Shown here in pieces: positions 25,201 through 33,656 of a stretch of 64,000 nt of DNA (the stretch's first letter is position 1; each line of letters starts with the position of its first letter). Both the position numbers and the translations under genes were made by a program. A model generated the notes under the pieces. It did no database searches. It worked only from the letters and a program-made list of their open reading frames with translations, and was not told where the DNA came from. Source of the stretch: Zunongwangia endophytica (GTDB lineage Bacteria > Bacteroidota > Bacteroidia > Flavobacteriales > Flavobacteriaceae); assembly GCF_030409505.1 (NCBI RefSeq), contig NZ_JAUFPZ010000002.1:3974501-4038500 (forward strand), read 5' to 3'.

Positions 25201-25304
25201 TTGCCCAATATCCGGAAATCGTTCAGGAAGCAAAACAAGAGCTTTCTAAAATTAAAGCTGAAGAGGCTAAAACAAATTCTTCAGTACAAACCGGAAACAA
25301 TTAA
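22281..25304 (+). CDS. Secreted tetratricopeptide-repeat protein, about 1,000 residues
   Basis: A 1007-residue protein with a signal peptide (about 1-22, ending GFSQ) and then TPR repeats from end to end, including YFNTGKYPQARKWYD, YYFNKGYVYFQTDDLDQAKNYF, YYQLGYAYYKQGDYANAISEF and LGDSYFVNSQYWPAMESYN. There is no lipobox or membrane helix, so it is likely periplasmic. TPR arrays bind partner proteins. The next gene, 33 bases on, encodes a TonB-receptor-like barrel, suggesting that the TPR protein organises or docks to it. I cannot assign a specific system; PorW/SprE is a lipoprotein and does not match. Confidence 0.85.
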   Translation: MTTGKSYLFVVFLFVASLGFSQQSAIYTNDLVKFNKALELYNNEQYLAAQKIFADVKEEATDEKIQGDCAYYVANAAVRLNQPGADELMQRFVSRYPTSTKTNSAYQDVATYYFNTGKYPQARKWYDMVDEKSISRGDMDKYYFNKGYVYFQTDDLDQAKNYFNRVIDSKEYGAQAKYYIGYMAYEANDYDQANQYFDEVKGDSRYGKELSYYQADMNFKLGNFEKAIQLGKEQLPKSNVMEKSQLNKIIGESYFNLKQYDQAIPYLKEYEGVRRKWNNTDYYQLGYAYYKQGDYANAISEFNKIIDGKNAIAQNAYYHLAQSYLESGQKQQALNAFKNASEMDFDAKIKEDAMLNYAKLGYEIGNSYESPSKVLITFLETYPNSANKAEAEELLINSFITSGNFEEAMQLLENNRNFADKVAYQKVAYYYGIQLYEEGDYNEAIKNLDKALKEPRDPKITAKATYWKAESEFNVNKIDDAIIGYKEFSGMSAAAGTEEKADLDYNIGYAYFKKNEYARAIDYFKKYAENNQNDMVKRNDAYLRLGDSYFVNSQYWPAMESYNSAIANGVSNADYAAFQKAISYGFVDRNERKIEDLSGFNSSYPRSAFRDDALYELGNTYVATNNTSQAISTYDRLIREVPGSALVPKAMLRQGLIYYNGNEGEKALSRFKKVVNDYPNTPEAMEAVSTARNVYVDLGRTDEYASWVKNIDFVEVTDADLDNTTYEAAENQYLANNTSQAKSNFEKYLKSFPNGIHAINANFYLAEIQYREGAKDASVSHFKYVIDKPNNEFTEQSLARLSQIYLEKSKYQEAVPLLQRLEKVAGDTQNTIYAQSNLMKSYDEMNQPREAAAYADKVLSNTEADKQAKTDAQLIVARSAIKSGNEAKAKQAYAEVQKTATGELAAESLYYDAYFKNKSNNYEASNAAVQILAKDFSGYKKWGAKGLVLMAKNFYALGDAYQATYVLDNVVKNFAQYPEIVQEAKQELSKIKAEEAKTNSSVQTGNN

Positions 25305-25337
25305 AATATAACCCAACAACAATTTAAGCAATCATAT

Positions 25338-27071
25338 ATGAAATTTGTTTCAATAAAAAGAAGCTTGTTTTTATGTCTGTTTTTAGTGAGCGGCTTTGCA
25401 TTTGCTCAGGATCCAATCGACAGTGAAACAGTAACGGTGGTAAAACCATATTCACCATCGGTTAGGGAAGCTTCTAAAATAAAAGCGGTACCGGGAAAAG
25501 CCGATTCGGTAAGCACCACAAAAAGATCAGTAAAATATAACATTTTCTCTGTTCCGGTAGCATCAACCTTTACACCGGTAAAGGGTAGAGCAACCAGAGT
25601 AGAGCGAGAACGCGCACCAAAAGCGTACGATAATTATGCAACTTTAGGTATTGGGAATTACACTAATGTTTTAGCTGAATTCTATAGCAATATCGAAGTA
25701 AATCGTGATCAAAATTTTGGCGTTTATTTGCTTCATAACTCCTCGCAAGGAGGAATAGACGGAGTATTATTAGATAATAAATTCTATGATACATCGCTTA
25801 ATCTTAACTACGGAAGCAAAGATCGTGACTTTGCCTGGAATACAGAACTGGGAGTAGAACATCAGTTATTTAACTGGTATGGTGTTTCTGACGCATTACC
25901 AATGACTGATTCTGAAATTCTTTCTATCGATCCTCAACAAAACTATTATTCAGTTTTTGGTGGCGGTAATATCGAATTTTATGATTCTTTCTTTAAAGGT
26001 GCAGATCTGGAAATTCGTCAAACCGGAGATGCTTCTGGAACTTCAGAACAAAAAATTGATCTAAACAGTACGCTTGAATTTAATATTTTAGATGAATTAA
26101 TTACTACCGATGTTCAGGCTAACTTTGTAAATGGATCTACAGATAGATTTTATACTGCAGATATAGAAAATAAGTATAGCTTTTTAAACTTAGGAATTAA
26201 CCCAAGCTTACTAATTTTGAGAAATAACCTAACTTTAAATTTAGGTGCTGCATTTTTCTATAGTTCAGATATAGAAAATAGTGATGGTAACTTTTATATC
26301 TATCCAAAAGTAACTGCTAGTTATAAACTGTTAGAAGATTACTTTACGCCTTATGCTGGGTTAGAAGGTGGATTAAAGCAGAATTCATATTACAACTTTG
26401 TGCAGCAAAATCCATATGTATCTCCAACGACTGCGGTAGCACCAACAGATAATCTATATAACTTCTATCTAGGAGCTAAAGGGAAATTAACCAATACTGT
26501 TTCTTATAATTTTAGAGGAGGTTATAATGCTGAAGATGTAAAGCCACTTTTTGTGAAAAATGCTTACGATCCTACCATAATGGAAGGCTATGCTTATGGA
26601 AATTCATTCGGAGTAGTGTATGATAATGTAAAAACGCTTTCGTTTTTTGCGAATGTAAGTGTAGATGTAAGCGATGATTTTAGATTAGGAATCACCGGAG
26701 AATTTTTTGATTATGATACCGATGTTCAGCAAGAAGCTTGGAATCTACCAACATATAACGCCGAATTAACCGCCGATTATCAGATCACAGATAAATGGTA
26801 TGCAGGAGCTAATTTATTTTTGGTGGGGCAACGAGAAGCGATGAGTATTGTAGATAACCGACCAGTAGATGGCGGAATCGATAGAGAACCAATTACTTTA
26901 GATAGTTATTTTGATGCTAATACACATGTAGGATATCGAATTAACGATCAATTTACCGCATTTGTTAAAGGGAGCAACCTTTTAAATAATGATTATCAGC
27001 GATGGAGCGATTTTCAGGTTCAGGGCATTCAGATTTTAGGGGGTGTCACTTATAAATTCGATTATAATTAA
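25338..27071 (+). CDS. TonB-receptor-like outer-membrane barrel without a visible plug
   Basis: A 577-residue protein with signal peptide (ending FAFAQ), then a short N-terminal segment with DSETVTVVKPYSPSVREA, which resembles the TonB-box/linker style of Bacteroidota receptors, and a barrel with aromatic-rich alternating strands, ending in INDQFTAFVKGSNLLNNDYQ..LGGVTYKFDYN, the C-terminal part typical of TonB-dependent receptors. It is shorter than classic receptors (700-1,000 residues) and no plug domain is evident, so it may be a diffusion pore or a partner of the upstream TPR protein. The pair is followed by a terminator at 27092. Confidence 0.75.
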   Translation: MKFVSIKRSLFLCLFLVSGFAFAQDPIDSETVTVVKPYSPSVREASKIKAVPGKADSVSTTKRSVKYNIFSVPVASTFTPVKGRATRVERERAPKAYDNYATLGIGNYTNVLAEFYSNIEVNRDQNFGVYLLHNSSQGGIDGVLLDNKFYDTSLNLNYGSKDRDFAWNTELGVEHQLFNWYGVSDALPMTDSEILSIDPQQNYYSVFGGGNIEFYDSFFKGADLEIRQTGDASGTSEQKIDLNSTLEFNILDELITTDVQANFVNGSTDRFYTADIENKYSFLNLGINPSLLILRNNLTLNLGAAFFYSSDIENSDGNFYIYPKVTASYKLLEDYFTPYAGLEGGLKQNSYYNFVQQNPYVSPTTAVAPTDNLYNFYLGAKGKLTNTVSYNFRGGYNAEDVKPLFVKNAYDPTIMEGYAYGNSFGVVYDNVKTLSFFANVSVDVSDDFRLGITGEFFDYDTDVQQEAWNLPTYNAELTADYQITDKWYAGANLFLVGQREAMSIVDNRPVDGGIDREPITLDSYFDANTHVGYRINDQFTAFVKGSNLLNNDYQRWSDFQVQGIQILGGVTYKFDYN

Positions 27072-27091
27072 GATTTAGTTATATAAGTAAT

Positions 27092-27125
27092 AAAAGGCGA
27101 TCAGGTTATCTGGTCGCCTTTTTTA
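27092..27125 (+). terminator. Rho-independent terminator
   Basis: AAAAGGCGA (27092-27100) and TCGCCTTTT (27114-27122) with an inner CAG/CTG pair, then a T run. Confidence 0.85.
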
Positions 27126-27290
27126 TTTTAAAAGACTATAAATATCTGCTATAATTCTTACAATCAATTTAAAAACTTCTTAGTTTTGCCTTACTAAATT
27201 GATAACAATAACAAAACATTGGATCACTAAAATTAACGAGGTTTGTCTGTTAATTTGTATCCAAATTTGTCAATAACGTAATAGAATTTA

Positions 27291-28415
27291 ATGGCTAAAA
27301 AATTCAAACGAATTAACCGGGATCGACCTTATCTAAACATCCTGGACTTTCTTGTAAAAGAGAGAACATTCTTAGGGATTATCATGGTAGGAATTATCGT
27401 TGCGGGAATTTCTACTGGTTACGGTAGAGCAGCAATGTGGGTAGGTTTTTTCTTTGCAGCTTATGCGACCGTAGCAAACGACAGTATCCAATCTTTAGGA
27501 ACTTTTATTGAAAGTAATAAGACACGAAAATGGTGGATTCTCTGGATTTTTGTAGGAAGTATTTTCTTAGTGACTGTCACCTGGAGTTTTGTTATTAATG
27601 ATGGTGATGTTACTTACCAACGACTCTTAAATCCCGATGGTACTTCAGATTATCCACATCCAGATAAGTTTAGCTTCTTCCAGATTATTGCACCTTTAGT
27701 GTTGCTGATACTTACCAGAATGAGAATGCCGGTTTCAACCACATTCCTTATTTTAAGCGTTTTTAGTGCCGATACGTCCGGAATTACATCAGTTATAGGT
27801 AAAAGTTTATCGGGTTACGTAATGGCCTTTGTATTGTCTTTTGCGGTGTGGTATTTATCGTATAATGCCATTAGAAAGTTCTTTAAAAGCAGGAAAGCAC
27901 ATACCGGTTGGATGGCAGTACAGTGGATCGTTAGTGGTTCGCTTTGGGCCGTTTGGGTAATGCAGGATGGTGCTAATATTGCGGTATTTTTACCAAGACA
28001 TCAAAGTGTATTTCAGTTTATCATATTTGCAACCACCATATTCTTAGGTCTTGGTTTGTTGTTCTATTTACGTGGAGATCGTATTCAGGAAGTGGTAAGC
28101 GAAAAATCAAGAATCTCAGATATTCGTGCAGCGACTTTGGTAGATTTAACCTATGTGATATTATTGATTTATAAGCTTTTTATCAGTACCGTTCCTATGA
28201 GTACTACATGGGTATTTCTTGGAGTTATTGGAGGTAGAGAAATCGCAATAAGTCTGGCTCGTAAGAAAAAAGGTAAAAAACATCGAAACAAAGCTTTCAG
28301 ATTAATAGGAAGAGATTTTGCCTATGCCTTTTTAGGATTAATTATTTCTGTAGCGCTTGCCGCAGCAGCAAATAAGAGTATTCGCGATGCGATTTTCCAG
28401 GGAATAACAGGTTAA
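27291..28415 (+). CDS. PiT-like membrane transporter (divergent phosphate permease relative)
   Basis: A 374-residue integral membrane protein with about nine to ten hydrophobic segments. Two related segments, AAYATVANDSIQSLGTFI with MPVSTTFLILSVF and later VPMSTTWVFLGVIGGREIA, resemble the duplicated GANDxxN / P-V-STT signatures of the PiT inorganic phosphate transporter family, in inverted-repeat arrangement. It is shorter than most PiT members and the first motif is VANDS rather than GANDVAN, so the substrate may not be phosphate. No neighbour points to a substrate. Single gene with its own terminator at 28455. Confidence 0.65.
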   Translation: MAKKFKRINRDRPYLNILDFLVKERTFLGIIMVGIIVAGISTGYGRAAMWVGFFFAAYATVANDSIQSLGTFIESNKTRKWWILWIFVGSIFLVTVTWSFVINDGDVTYQRLLNPDGTSDYPHPDKFSFFQIIAPLVLLILTRMRMPVSTTFLILSVFSADTSGITSVIGKSLSGYVMAFVLSFAVWYLSYNAIRKFFKSRKAHTGWMAVQWIVSGSLWAVWVMQDGANIAVFLPRHQSVFQFIIFATTIFLGLGLLFYLRGDRIQEVVSEKSRISDIRAATLVDLTYVILLIYKLFISTVPMSTTWVFLGVIGGREIAISLARKKKGKKHRNKAFRLIGRDFAYAFLGLIISVALAAAANKSIRDAIFQGITG

Positions 28416-28454
28416 AAATATAATTAATTATTTCTAACACATATAATTTTAATC

Positions 28455-28485
28455 AAATGCACCTTAGCTGAGGTGCATTTTTTAT
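28455..28485 (+). terminator. Rho-independent terminator
   Basis: AAATGCACCT (28455-28464) and AGGTGCATTT (28471-28480), loop TAGCTG, followed by T6. Confidence 0.9.
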
Positions 28486-28510
28486 TTTTACACTTATCTA
28501 AAATTAAACT

Positions 28511-30136
28511 ATGCATAAATTTTTTACAATTTTAATATTAGCAATTGGTCTCTTTGCCTGTAATTCTAAACAGAAAGTAGATTTGATTGTAACTAATGCC
28601 AAAGTATATACTGTTGATGAGGGTTTTTCTATGGCTGAAGCATTTGCAGTGAAAGATGGCAAATTTGAAGCAATTGGAACTACTTCAGAAATTACTTCAA
28701 AATACGAGGCTCGGGAAACTGTAGATGCTGAAGGAAAAGCAGTATATCCAGGTTTTATAGATGCACATGCACATTTTTATCGATTGGGGCTTCAGCAGCA
28801 AATGGTCAATCTTGTTGGTACTAAAAGATTTGAAGATGTCGTAGCGAGAATCGTCGAATTTCAGCAAAAAAATGGAAAAGATTTTATTACCGGTGGCGGT
28901 TGGGATCAAAACGATTGGGAGAATAAAGAATTCCCAACCAAGGATACTTTAGATCGATTATTCCCCGATACCCCTATTGCTATAAGCCGAATTGACGGAC
29001 ATGCGCTTTTAGTGAATCAGGCTGCCTTAGACAAAGCAGGAATTACTACAGAAACTCCTTTTGAAGGAGGCGATATCGAACAGAAGAATGGTGAATTAAC
29101 CGGGATAATAGTGGACAACCCTATGCAGTTAATTTTTGATGCTCAACCAAAACCTGGTTTAGAAGACATGTCGAAGGCACTTATGACTGCACAAAAAATG
29201 TGTTTCGAGTATGGTTTAACTACGGTAGTGGACGCTGGGATCGATCGTCCTGTAATCGAATTAATGGATAGCCTGCAGCAACACGATAATTTCAAGATGA
29301 GAATCTACGCGATGATTAGCAATACCGAGGCGAATCTCGACTTTTTTCTAGATAAAGAGCCTTATAAATCTGATCGCCTGAATGTGCGTTCGGTTAAATT
29401 TTATGGAGATGGAGCACTAGGATCTCGAGGTGCAGCTTTAAAGGAAGAATATAGTGATCGTCACGATCATTTTGGAGCCTTGCTTTCTCCTGTCGAGGAT
29501 TTCAAAGATGTAGCTGCCAGAGTAGCAAAATCAAAATATCAATTAAACACGCATGCGATTGGTGATTCTGCAAATTACGTGGTATTAAAAACCTATGATT
29601 CTTTACTGAAGAATGATTCCGATCGCAGATGGCGTGTAGAACATGCACAAATAATTGATGACGAAGATTTTAAATATTTCAGTAAAAATATAATTCCTTC
29701 AGTACAACCAACTCATGCCACCAGTGATATGTATTGGGCAGAAGATCGATTGGGATCAGCACGATTACAAGAAGGCGCTTATGCGTATAAAAAGTTGTTA
29801 AACCAGTCTGGAATAGTAGCGTTGGGGACAGATTTTCCGGTAGAGCAGGTGAGTCCGTTTTTGACTTTTTATGCTGCGGTTACCAGAAAAGATACCAAGA
29901 ATTATCCCGAGGGCGGTTTTATGATGGAAGAAGCGCTTAGTCGCGAAGAAACCTTAAAAGGGATGACCATCTGGGCAGCGTATGCGAATTTTGAAGAAAA
30001 TGAAAAAGGAAGTATTGAAAAAGGAAAGTTTGCTGATTTTATCATACTTGACAAAGATATTATGGAAGTCGAAGCAACTGAGATCCCGAACCTAAAAGTG
30101 AAGGGAACTTATGTAGGCGGAGAAAAAGTATATTAA
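28511..30136 (+). CDS. Amidohydrolase-family lipoprotein (YtcJ/amidohydrolase_3 type)
   Basis: A 541-residue metal-dependent hydrolase with an N-terminal lipoprotein signal (LFAC, Cys17). The amidohydrolase fold is clear: YPGFIDAHAHF (metal-binding HxH), GGGWDQNDWE, the VKFYGDGALGSRGAAL segment, LNTHAIGDSANYVVL, RVEHAQIIDDEDF and LGTDFPVEQVSPFLTFYAAVTRK near the end, finishing IEKGKFADFIILDKD. YtcJ-like enzymes hydrolyse amide-type substrates; the natural substrate is unknown. It is a lipoprotein, hence envelope-located. It is followed by a promoter and the immunophilin gene. Confidence 0.9.
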   Translation: MHKFFTILILAIGLFACNSKQKVDLIVTNAKVYTVDEGFSMAEAFAVKDGKFEAIGTTSEITSKYEARETVDAEGKAVYPGFIDAHAHFYRLGLQQQMVNLVGTKRFEDVVARIVEFQQKNGKDFITGGGWDQNDWENKEFPTKDTLDRLFPDTPIAISRIDGHALLVNQAALDKAGITTETPFEGGDIEQKNGELTGIIVDNPMQLIFDAQPKPGLEDMSKALMTAQKMCFEYGLTTVVDAGIDRPVIELMDSLQQHDNFKMRIYAMISNTEANLDFFLDKEPYKSDRLNVRSVKFYGDGALGSRGAALKEEYSDRHDHFGALLSPVEDFKDVAARVAKSKYQLNTHAIGDSANYVVLKTYDSLLKNDSDRRWRVEHAQIIDDEDFKYFSKNIIPSVQPTHATSDMYWAEDRLGSARLQEGAYAYKKLLNQSGIVALGTDFPVEQVSPFLTFYAAVTRKDTKNYPEGGFMMEEALSREETLKGMTIWAAYANFEENEKGSIEKGKFADFIILDKDIMEVEATEIPNLKVKGTYVGGEKVY

Positions 30137-30151
30137 AAAAACAGAAAACAG

Positions 30152-30159
30152 TATCTTTG
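30152..30159 (+). promoter_or_regulatory. -7 promoter box (TATCTTTG) for the immunophilin gene
   Basis: TATCTTTGC ends 21 bases before the ATG at 30181. Confidence 0.65.
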
Positions 30160-30180
30160 CTGAAATTAAAAAACTAAAAA

Positions 30181-31113
30181 ATGGATAACGGAATATACGC
30201 TAAGTTTCATACTACAAAAGGTGAAATTTTAGTTGCATTAGAATACGAAAAGGCTCCAGGAACGGTAGGGAATTTTGTAGGTCTTGCTGAAGGGAATTTA
30301 GAAAACGAAGCAAAACCACAAGGAACACCATATTATGATGGATTGAAATTTCACCGTGTAATACCAGATTTTATGGTACAGGGAGGAGATCCACAGGGAA
30401 CAGGTGTTGGCGGTCCTGGATACAAATTTGAAGATGAAATCCACCCAGATCTTGTGCACGATGCACCGGGGAAATTATCAATGGCTAATGCTGGTCCTGG
30501 TACTAATGGGAGTCAGTTTTTTATTACGCATGTAGAAACTCCATGGTTAGACGGTAAACATACTGTTTTTGGTAGCGTTGTAGAAGGACAGGATATCGTA
30601 AATAAAATTGCGCAAGGCGATAAGATTGAAAAGCTAGAGATTATTCGCGAAGGAGAAGCGGCTAAAAACTGGAATGCAGTGGAAAGCTTTCGTAAATTTA
30701 ATGGTGCGAAAGCTGAGCGTGAAGCAGCAGCTAAAAAACAGCAAGAAGAATTGCTTGGTGAATTAGCACAAGGTTTTGAGAAAACGGAAAGTGGATTACG
30801 TTATAAAATTGAAAAACAAGGAGACGGTATAAAAGCAGAAAAAGGAAAAACTGTTTCTGTGCATTACAAAGGTCGTTTGGCAGATGGTACTGTTTTCGAT
30901 TCTTCGTATAAGAGAAATGAGCCTATAGAATTTCCTATTGGTGTAGGTCACGTAATTGCAGGTTGGGACGAAGGTATTTCAATGCTGAAAGTTGGTGACC
31001 AGGCAAGATTTGTAATTCCTTCTCATCTTGGTTACGGTGAGCGTGGTGCAGGTGGTGTAATTCCGCCAAATGCAACCTTAATTTTTGATGTTGAATTGAT
31101 GGATGTAAAATAA
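30181..31113 (+). CDS. Dual-family immunophilin: cyclophilin-FKBP fusion peptidyl-prolyl isomerase
   Basis: A 310-residue fusion of two unrelated proline isomerases. Residues about 5-150 are a cyclophilin: [38 protein letters not shown] and the [10 protein letters not shown] stretch. After a charged helical linker (about 170-195, [18 protein letters not shown]), residues about 205-310 are an FKBP with [33 protein letters not shown] and [24 protein letters not shown]. No signal peptide is present, so it is cytoplasmic. The cyclophilin-first order (CFBP) is described from Flavobacterium and related bacteria. It should assist protein folding. Confidence 0.95.
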   Translation: MDNGIYAKFHTTKGEILVALEYEKAPGTVGNFVGLAEGNLENEAKPQGTPYYDGLKFHRVIPDFMVQGGDPQGTGVGGPGYKFEDEIHPDLVHDAPGKLSMANAGPGTNGSQFFITHVETPWLDGKHTVFGSVVEGQDIVNKIAQGDKIEKLEIIREGEAAKNWNAVESFRKFNGAKAEREAAAKKQQEELLGELAQGFEKTESGLRYKIEKQGDGIKAEKGKTVSVHYKGRLADGTVFDSSYKRNEPIEFPIGVGHVIAGWDEGISMLKVGDQARFVIPSHLGYGERGAGGVIPPNATLIFDVELMDVK

Positions 31114-31118
31114 TTCAT

Positions 31119-31178
31119 GAAATCATAGAATAAAAAAAGGCTGTCGTTTGACAGCCTTTTTTTTATTCTATGATTTCA
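31119..31178. terminator. Exceptionally long bidirectional terminator hairpin
   Basis: Arms of about 27-28 bases (31119-31145 with 31150-31178, roughly) pair around the 4-base loop GTTT, with GGCTGTC/GACAGCC at the tip, A7/T8 tracts below and GAAATCATAGAAT/ATTCTATGATTTC at the base. It sits between convergent genes ending at 31113 and 31180. Confidence 0.9.
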
Positions 31179-31179
31179 A

Positions 31180-31821
31180 TTAATCCAAATTTGGTTGTGG
31201 AGTTAATCTTAAATAAGGTTTTACTTCTTTAAATCCTTTTGGGAATAAGTCTTTTGCATCTGCATTAGAAACCGCAGGACTAATTACCACCTCTTCACCA
31301 TGTTTCCAGTTTGCTGGAGTGGCTACTTTATGATAAGCAGTTAATTGTAAAGAATCGATTACACGTAAGATTTCTTCAAAATTTCTACCAGTACTTGGTG
31401 GGTAAGTAAGCGTTAACTTTACTTTTTTGTCTGGATCGATAATGAAAACAGATCTTACGGTAGCTTTATTATCCTCGTTAGGATGAATCATCCCATAAAG
31501 GCTAGATACATTCTTATCTTCATCTGCTATGATTGGATAATTCAGCTTAACTTCCTGAGTTTCCTCGATATCTTTAACCCAACCTTTATGCGATTCTAAA
31601 TCATCTATACTTAAAGCAATTGGTTTCGTGTTTCGCTTATCGAACTCAGCTTTGTAATTCGCTACAGTACCCAACTCGGTTGTACACACCGGTGTATAAT
31701 CTGATGGGTGAGAAAATAAGATTCCCCAACTATCTCCTAGATAATCATAAAAGTTTATTTTCCCTTCAGTAGTTTCAGCATCGAAATTTGGTGCTGTATC
31801 ACCTAATCTTATATTGCTCAT
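31180..31821 (-). CDS. 1-Cys peroxiredoxin (Prx6-like)
   Basis: A 213-residue peroxiredoxin when started at the ATG of MSNIRLG. The peroxidatic motif is PSDYTPVCTTEL (Cys46), with the Prx6-type C-terminal extension (about residues 150-213) containing TYPPSTGRNFEEILRVIDSLQ and the terminal PQPNLD. Such enzymes reduce hydrogen and organic peroxides in the cytoplasm. An upstream ATG at 31848 would add 9 residues, but the TAATTTTG promoter box lies at 31846-31853, so the start at 31821 is preferred. Confidence 0.93.
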   Translation of the reverse strand: MSNIRLGDTAPNFDAETTEGKINFYDYLGDSWGILFSHPSDYTPVCTTELGTVANYKAEFDKRNTKPIALSIDDLESHKGWVKDIEETQEVKLNYPIIADEDKNVSSLYGMIHPNEDNKATVRSVFIIDPDKKVKLTLTYPPSTGRNFEEILRVIDSLQLTAYHKVATPANWKHGEEVVISPAVSNADAKDLFPKGFKEVKPYLRLTPQPNLD

Positions 31822-31845
31822 AATTTCATCTTTTTTAAACCTATT

Positions 31846-31853
31846 CAAAATTA
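31846..31853 (-). promoter_or_regulatory. -7 promoter box (TAATTTTG) for the peroxiredoxin gene
   Basis: Minus-strand TAATTTTG, 24 bases upstream of the chosen start; it overlaps the more distal ATG and excludes it. Confidence 0.55.
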
Positions 31854-31971
31854 AAGAAAATCAAATTAATTAACCTATTAAATCTATAGGATAATTACTG
31901 TTTATGAAAAGTTTAACCTGCGCTTCATATTTCAGTAAAAAATTAGTTGAATTATATCAAATTTCGACTAG

Positions 31972-32532
31972 TTAAGCTTGTTTCCATTTAATATTGCAGC
32001 CGATGCTTGGTTTTTGGTCTTCAGAAACCTTATTGCCCGCCAAAATAGCGTCCATAGCATCTCTTAAATCTTTGCCTGTAACGGGTTTTTCATTTCCAGG
32101 TCTGGAATCATCTAACTGACCGCGATAGGCAAGTTCTAAATTTTCATCGAAAAGAAAGAAATCTGGTGTGCAGGCTGCATCGTAAGCTTTGGCTACGCTT
32201 TGATCTTCATCGTATAAATAAGGAAAAGTATAGCCTTCATCTTTAGCATTTTGCTTCATTAATTCAGGGCCATCCTGTGGATAGTTTTCCACATCGTTAC
32301 TCGAAATTGCTACAATTCCGAATCCTTTTCCCTGATATTCTTCACCTAGTTTTGTGATTTCTTCGTTTACATGTTTCACAAAAGGGCAGTGGTTACAGAT
32401 AAACATTATTAAAGTTCCTTTTGGTCCTTTTAGCGCTTCTAAATCGAAAGTTTTATCGGTAACGGTATCTGGTAATTCGAAAGCTGGTGCTTTTGTTCCA
32501 AGTTCCAGCATATTTGATGGTGTGCGTGACAT
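31972..32532 (-). CDS. Redoxin/thioredoxin-family protein with CNHC motif
   Basis: A 186-residue cytoplasmic thioredoxin-fold protein of the AhpC/TSA-redoxin type: AFELPDTVTDKTFDL, FICNHCPFVKHV (Cys46/Cys49), YDAACTPDFFLFD (Cys121) and the C-terminal PSIGCNIKWK (Cys179) found in this family. A CxxC in the redox position indicates disulfide exchange or peroxide defence. It lies divergent from csaA and 123 bases upstream of the peroxiredoxin promoter box, an oxidative-stress neighbourhood. Confidence 0.9.
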   Translation of the reverse strand: MSRTPSNMLELGTKAPAFELPDTVTDKTFDLEALKGPKGTLIMFICNHCPFVKHVNEEITKLGEEYQGKGFGIVAISSNDVENYPQDGPELMKQNAKDEGYTFPYLYDEDQSVAKAYDAACTPDFFLFDENLELAYRGQLDDSRPGNEKPVTGKDLRDAMDAILAGNKVSEDQKPSIGCNIKWKQA

Positions 32533-32599
32533 ATTTTTTACTTTAAATTTACAAATTTCTATTCTAGAATATTTAAATTTCCAGAGAAATACAAATGCT

Positions 32600-32935
32600 A
32601 TGGAAATAAGTTGGAGAGACTTTGAGAAAGTAGATATGAGAGTGGGGACAATTATTGAGGTTATCGAATTCCCAGAGGCTAGAAAACCAGCCTATAAACT
32701 GAAAATCGATTTCGGTAAACATATTGGTTTTAAGAAAACCTCTGCCCAAATTACCACCAATTACAAACCAGAAGATTTAATGAACAAACAGATCATTGCG
32801 GTAGTTAATTTTCCTGATAAGCAAATTGCAAATTTTATGAGCGAATGTTTGGTTATGGGCGCCGTTGGCGAACATAATGATATCACGTTAATAGAACCTG
32901 GTTTAAATGTAGAAAATGGATTAAGAATTGGCTAA
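32600..32935 (+). CDS. csaA: CsaA-type tRNA-binding-domain protein
   Basis: A 111-residue protein made of one tRNA-binding domain (the OB-fold of methionyl-tRNA synthetase C-termini). It starts at MEISWRDFEKVDMRVGTII and carries the core QIIAVVNFPDKQIANFMSECLVMG and VENGLRIG. CsaA is reported to act as a chaperone with export activity and to bind tRNA. The frame is open back to 32354, but that extension runs antisense through the redoxin gene, so the ATG at 32600 is taken. Divergent from the redoxin gene. Confidence 0.9.
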   Translation: MEISWRDFEKVDMRVGTIIEVIEFPEARKPAYKLKIDFGKHIGFKKTSAQITTNYKPEDLMNKQIIAVVNFPDKQIANFMSECLVMGAVGEHNDITLIEPGLNVENGLRIG

Positions 32936-32941
32936 AATGGA

Positions 32942-33649
32942 TTATTGATGTCTCTCGTTTTTCTCTTGATCTTCTAAGAGTTTTCTGATGTCTTTTTTGT
33001 TTCCGTAGATTACCATAATATCATCTTTATAGAGTTTTGTTTCTGCGGAAGCAACTCCTTTGATATTGGTGATTTTTTTCGTCGCTCCAAGATCGTTTTT
33101 ACCTTCGGTGATTTTCATTGTGGTAAGAATTATCAAATTATAATCTTCCCTAAAACGAATATCTTTTAGCATCTTATCGTCGTATTGCTTAGGCACCTGA
33201 ATTTCGATAATCCCGTAATCTTCGTTAAGCTCAAAACTGTCGATAACACCTCGCATGTTCAGTTTTTTAGCCCAACGTTCGGCAGTTTCTTCTTCAGGAT
33301 GTATAATTTCATCTACACCCATCGCTTCCAAAACCATTTCCTGCAAACCTTGTTGTGCCCGGCTAATAAGTCTTTTTACATTCAGCTTCTTCATTAATGC
33401 AGTCGCCATTACGTTAGCACCCTTGTTTTCCCCAATCGCTACGACCACCACATCAGTATCTCTTAAAGGTAAGTTAGATACCGCGGCAGAGTCGGTTCCG
33501 TCAAGATTAATGGCATGCGTAATTTTATCTTTTATGGCTTCTATACGATCCATGCGTAGATCTACACCAATAACTTCATTATTTAGTGCGGTTAGCTTTT
33601 GAGCTAAGGATGAACCAAAATTTCCTAATCCAATAATGATATATTTCAT
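32942..33649 (-). CDS. ktrA: KtrA-like regulatory subunit of potassium uptake
   Basis: A 235-residue cytoplasmic RCK protein: N-terminal Rossmann domain with IIGLGNFGSSLAQKL and GVDLRMDRIEAIKD, then the helical part with VVAIGENKGANVMATALMK and the C-terminal RCK_C domain (EIQVPKQYDDKMLKDIRF..). The short single-RCK form is KtrA-like rather than the double-domain TrkA. It gates the partner channel in response to nucleotides. It starts 7 bases after the channel gene ends, so the two form an operon. Confidence 0.92.
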   Translation of the reverse strand: MKYIIIGLGNFGSSLAQKLTALNNEVIGVDLRMDRIEAIKDKITHAINLDGTDSAAVSNLPLRDTDVVVVAIGENKGANVMATALMKKLNVKRLISRAQQGLQEMVLEAMGVDEIIHPEEETAERWAKKLNMRGVIDSFELNEDYGIIEIQVPKQYDDKMLKDIRFREDYNLIILTTMKITEGKNDLGATKKITNIKGVASAETKLYKDDIMVIYGNKKDIRKLLEDQEKNERHQ

Positions 33650-33656
33650 AATGTTA

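Noticed and set aside
22281..25304. Identification of the TPR protein as PorW/SprE of the type IX secretion system
   Set aside because: PorW/SprE is a lipoprotein; this protein has a signal peptide without lipobox and no other T9SS gene is near.
32354..32599. N-terminal extension of the CsaA-like protein
   Set aside because: It is antisense to the redoxin gene; the family begins at MEISWRDFEKVDMRVG.
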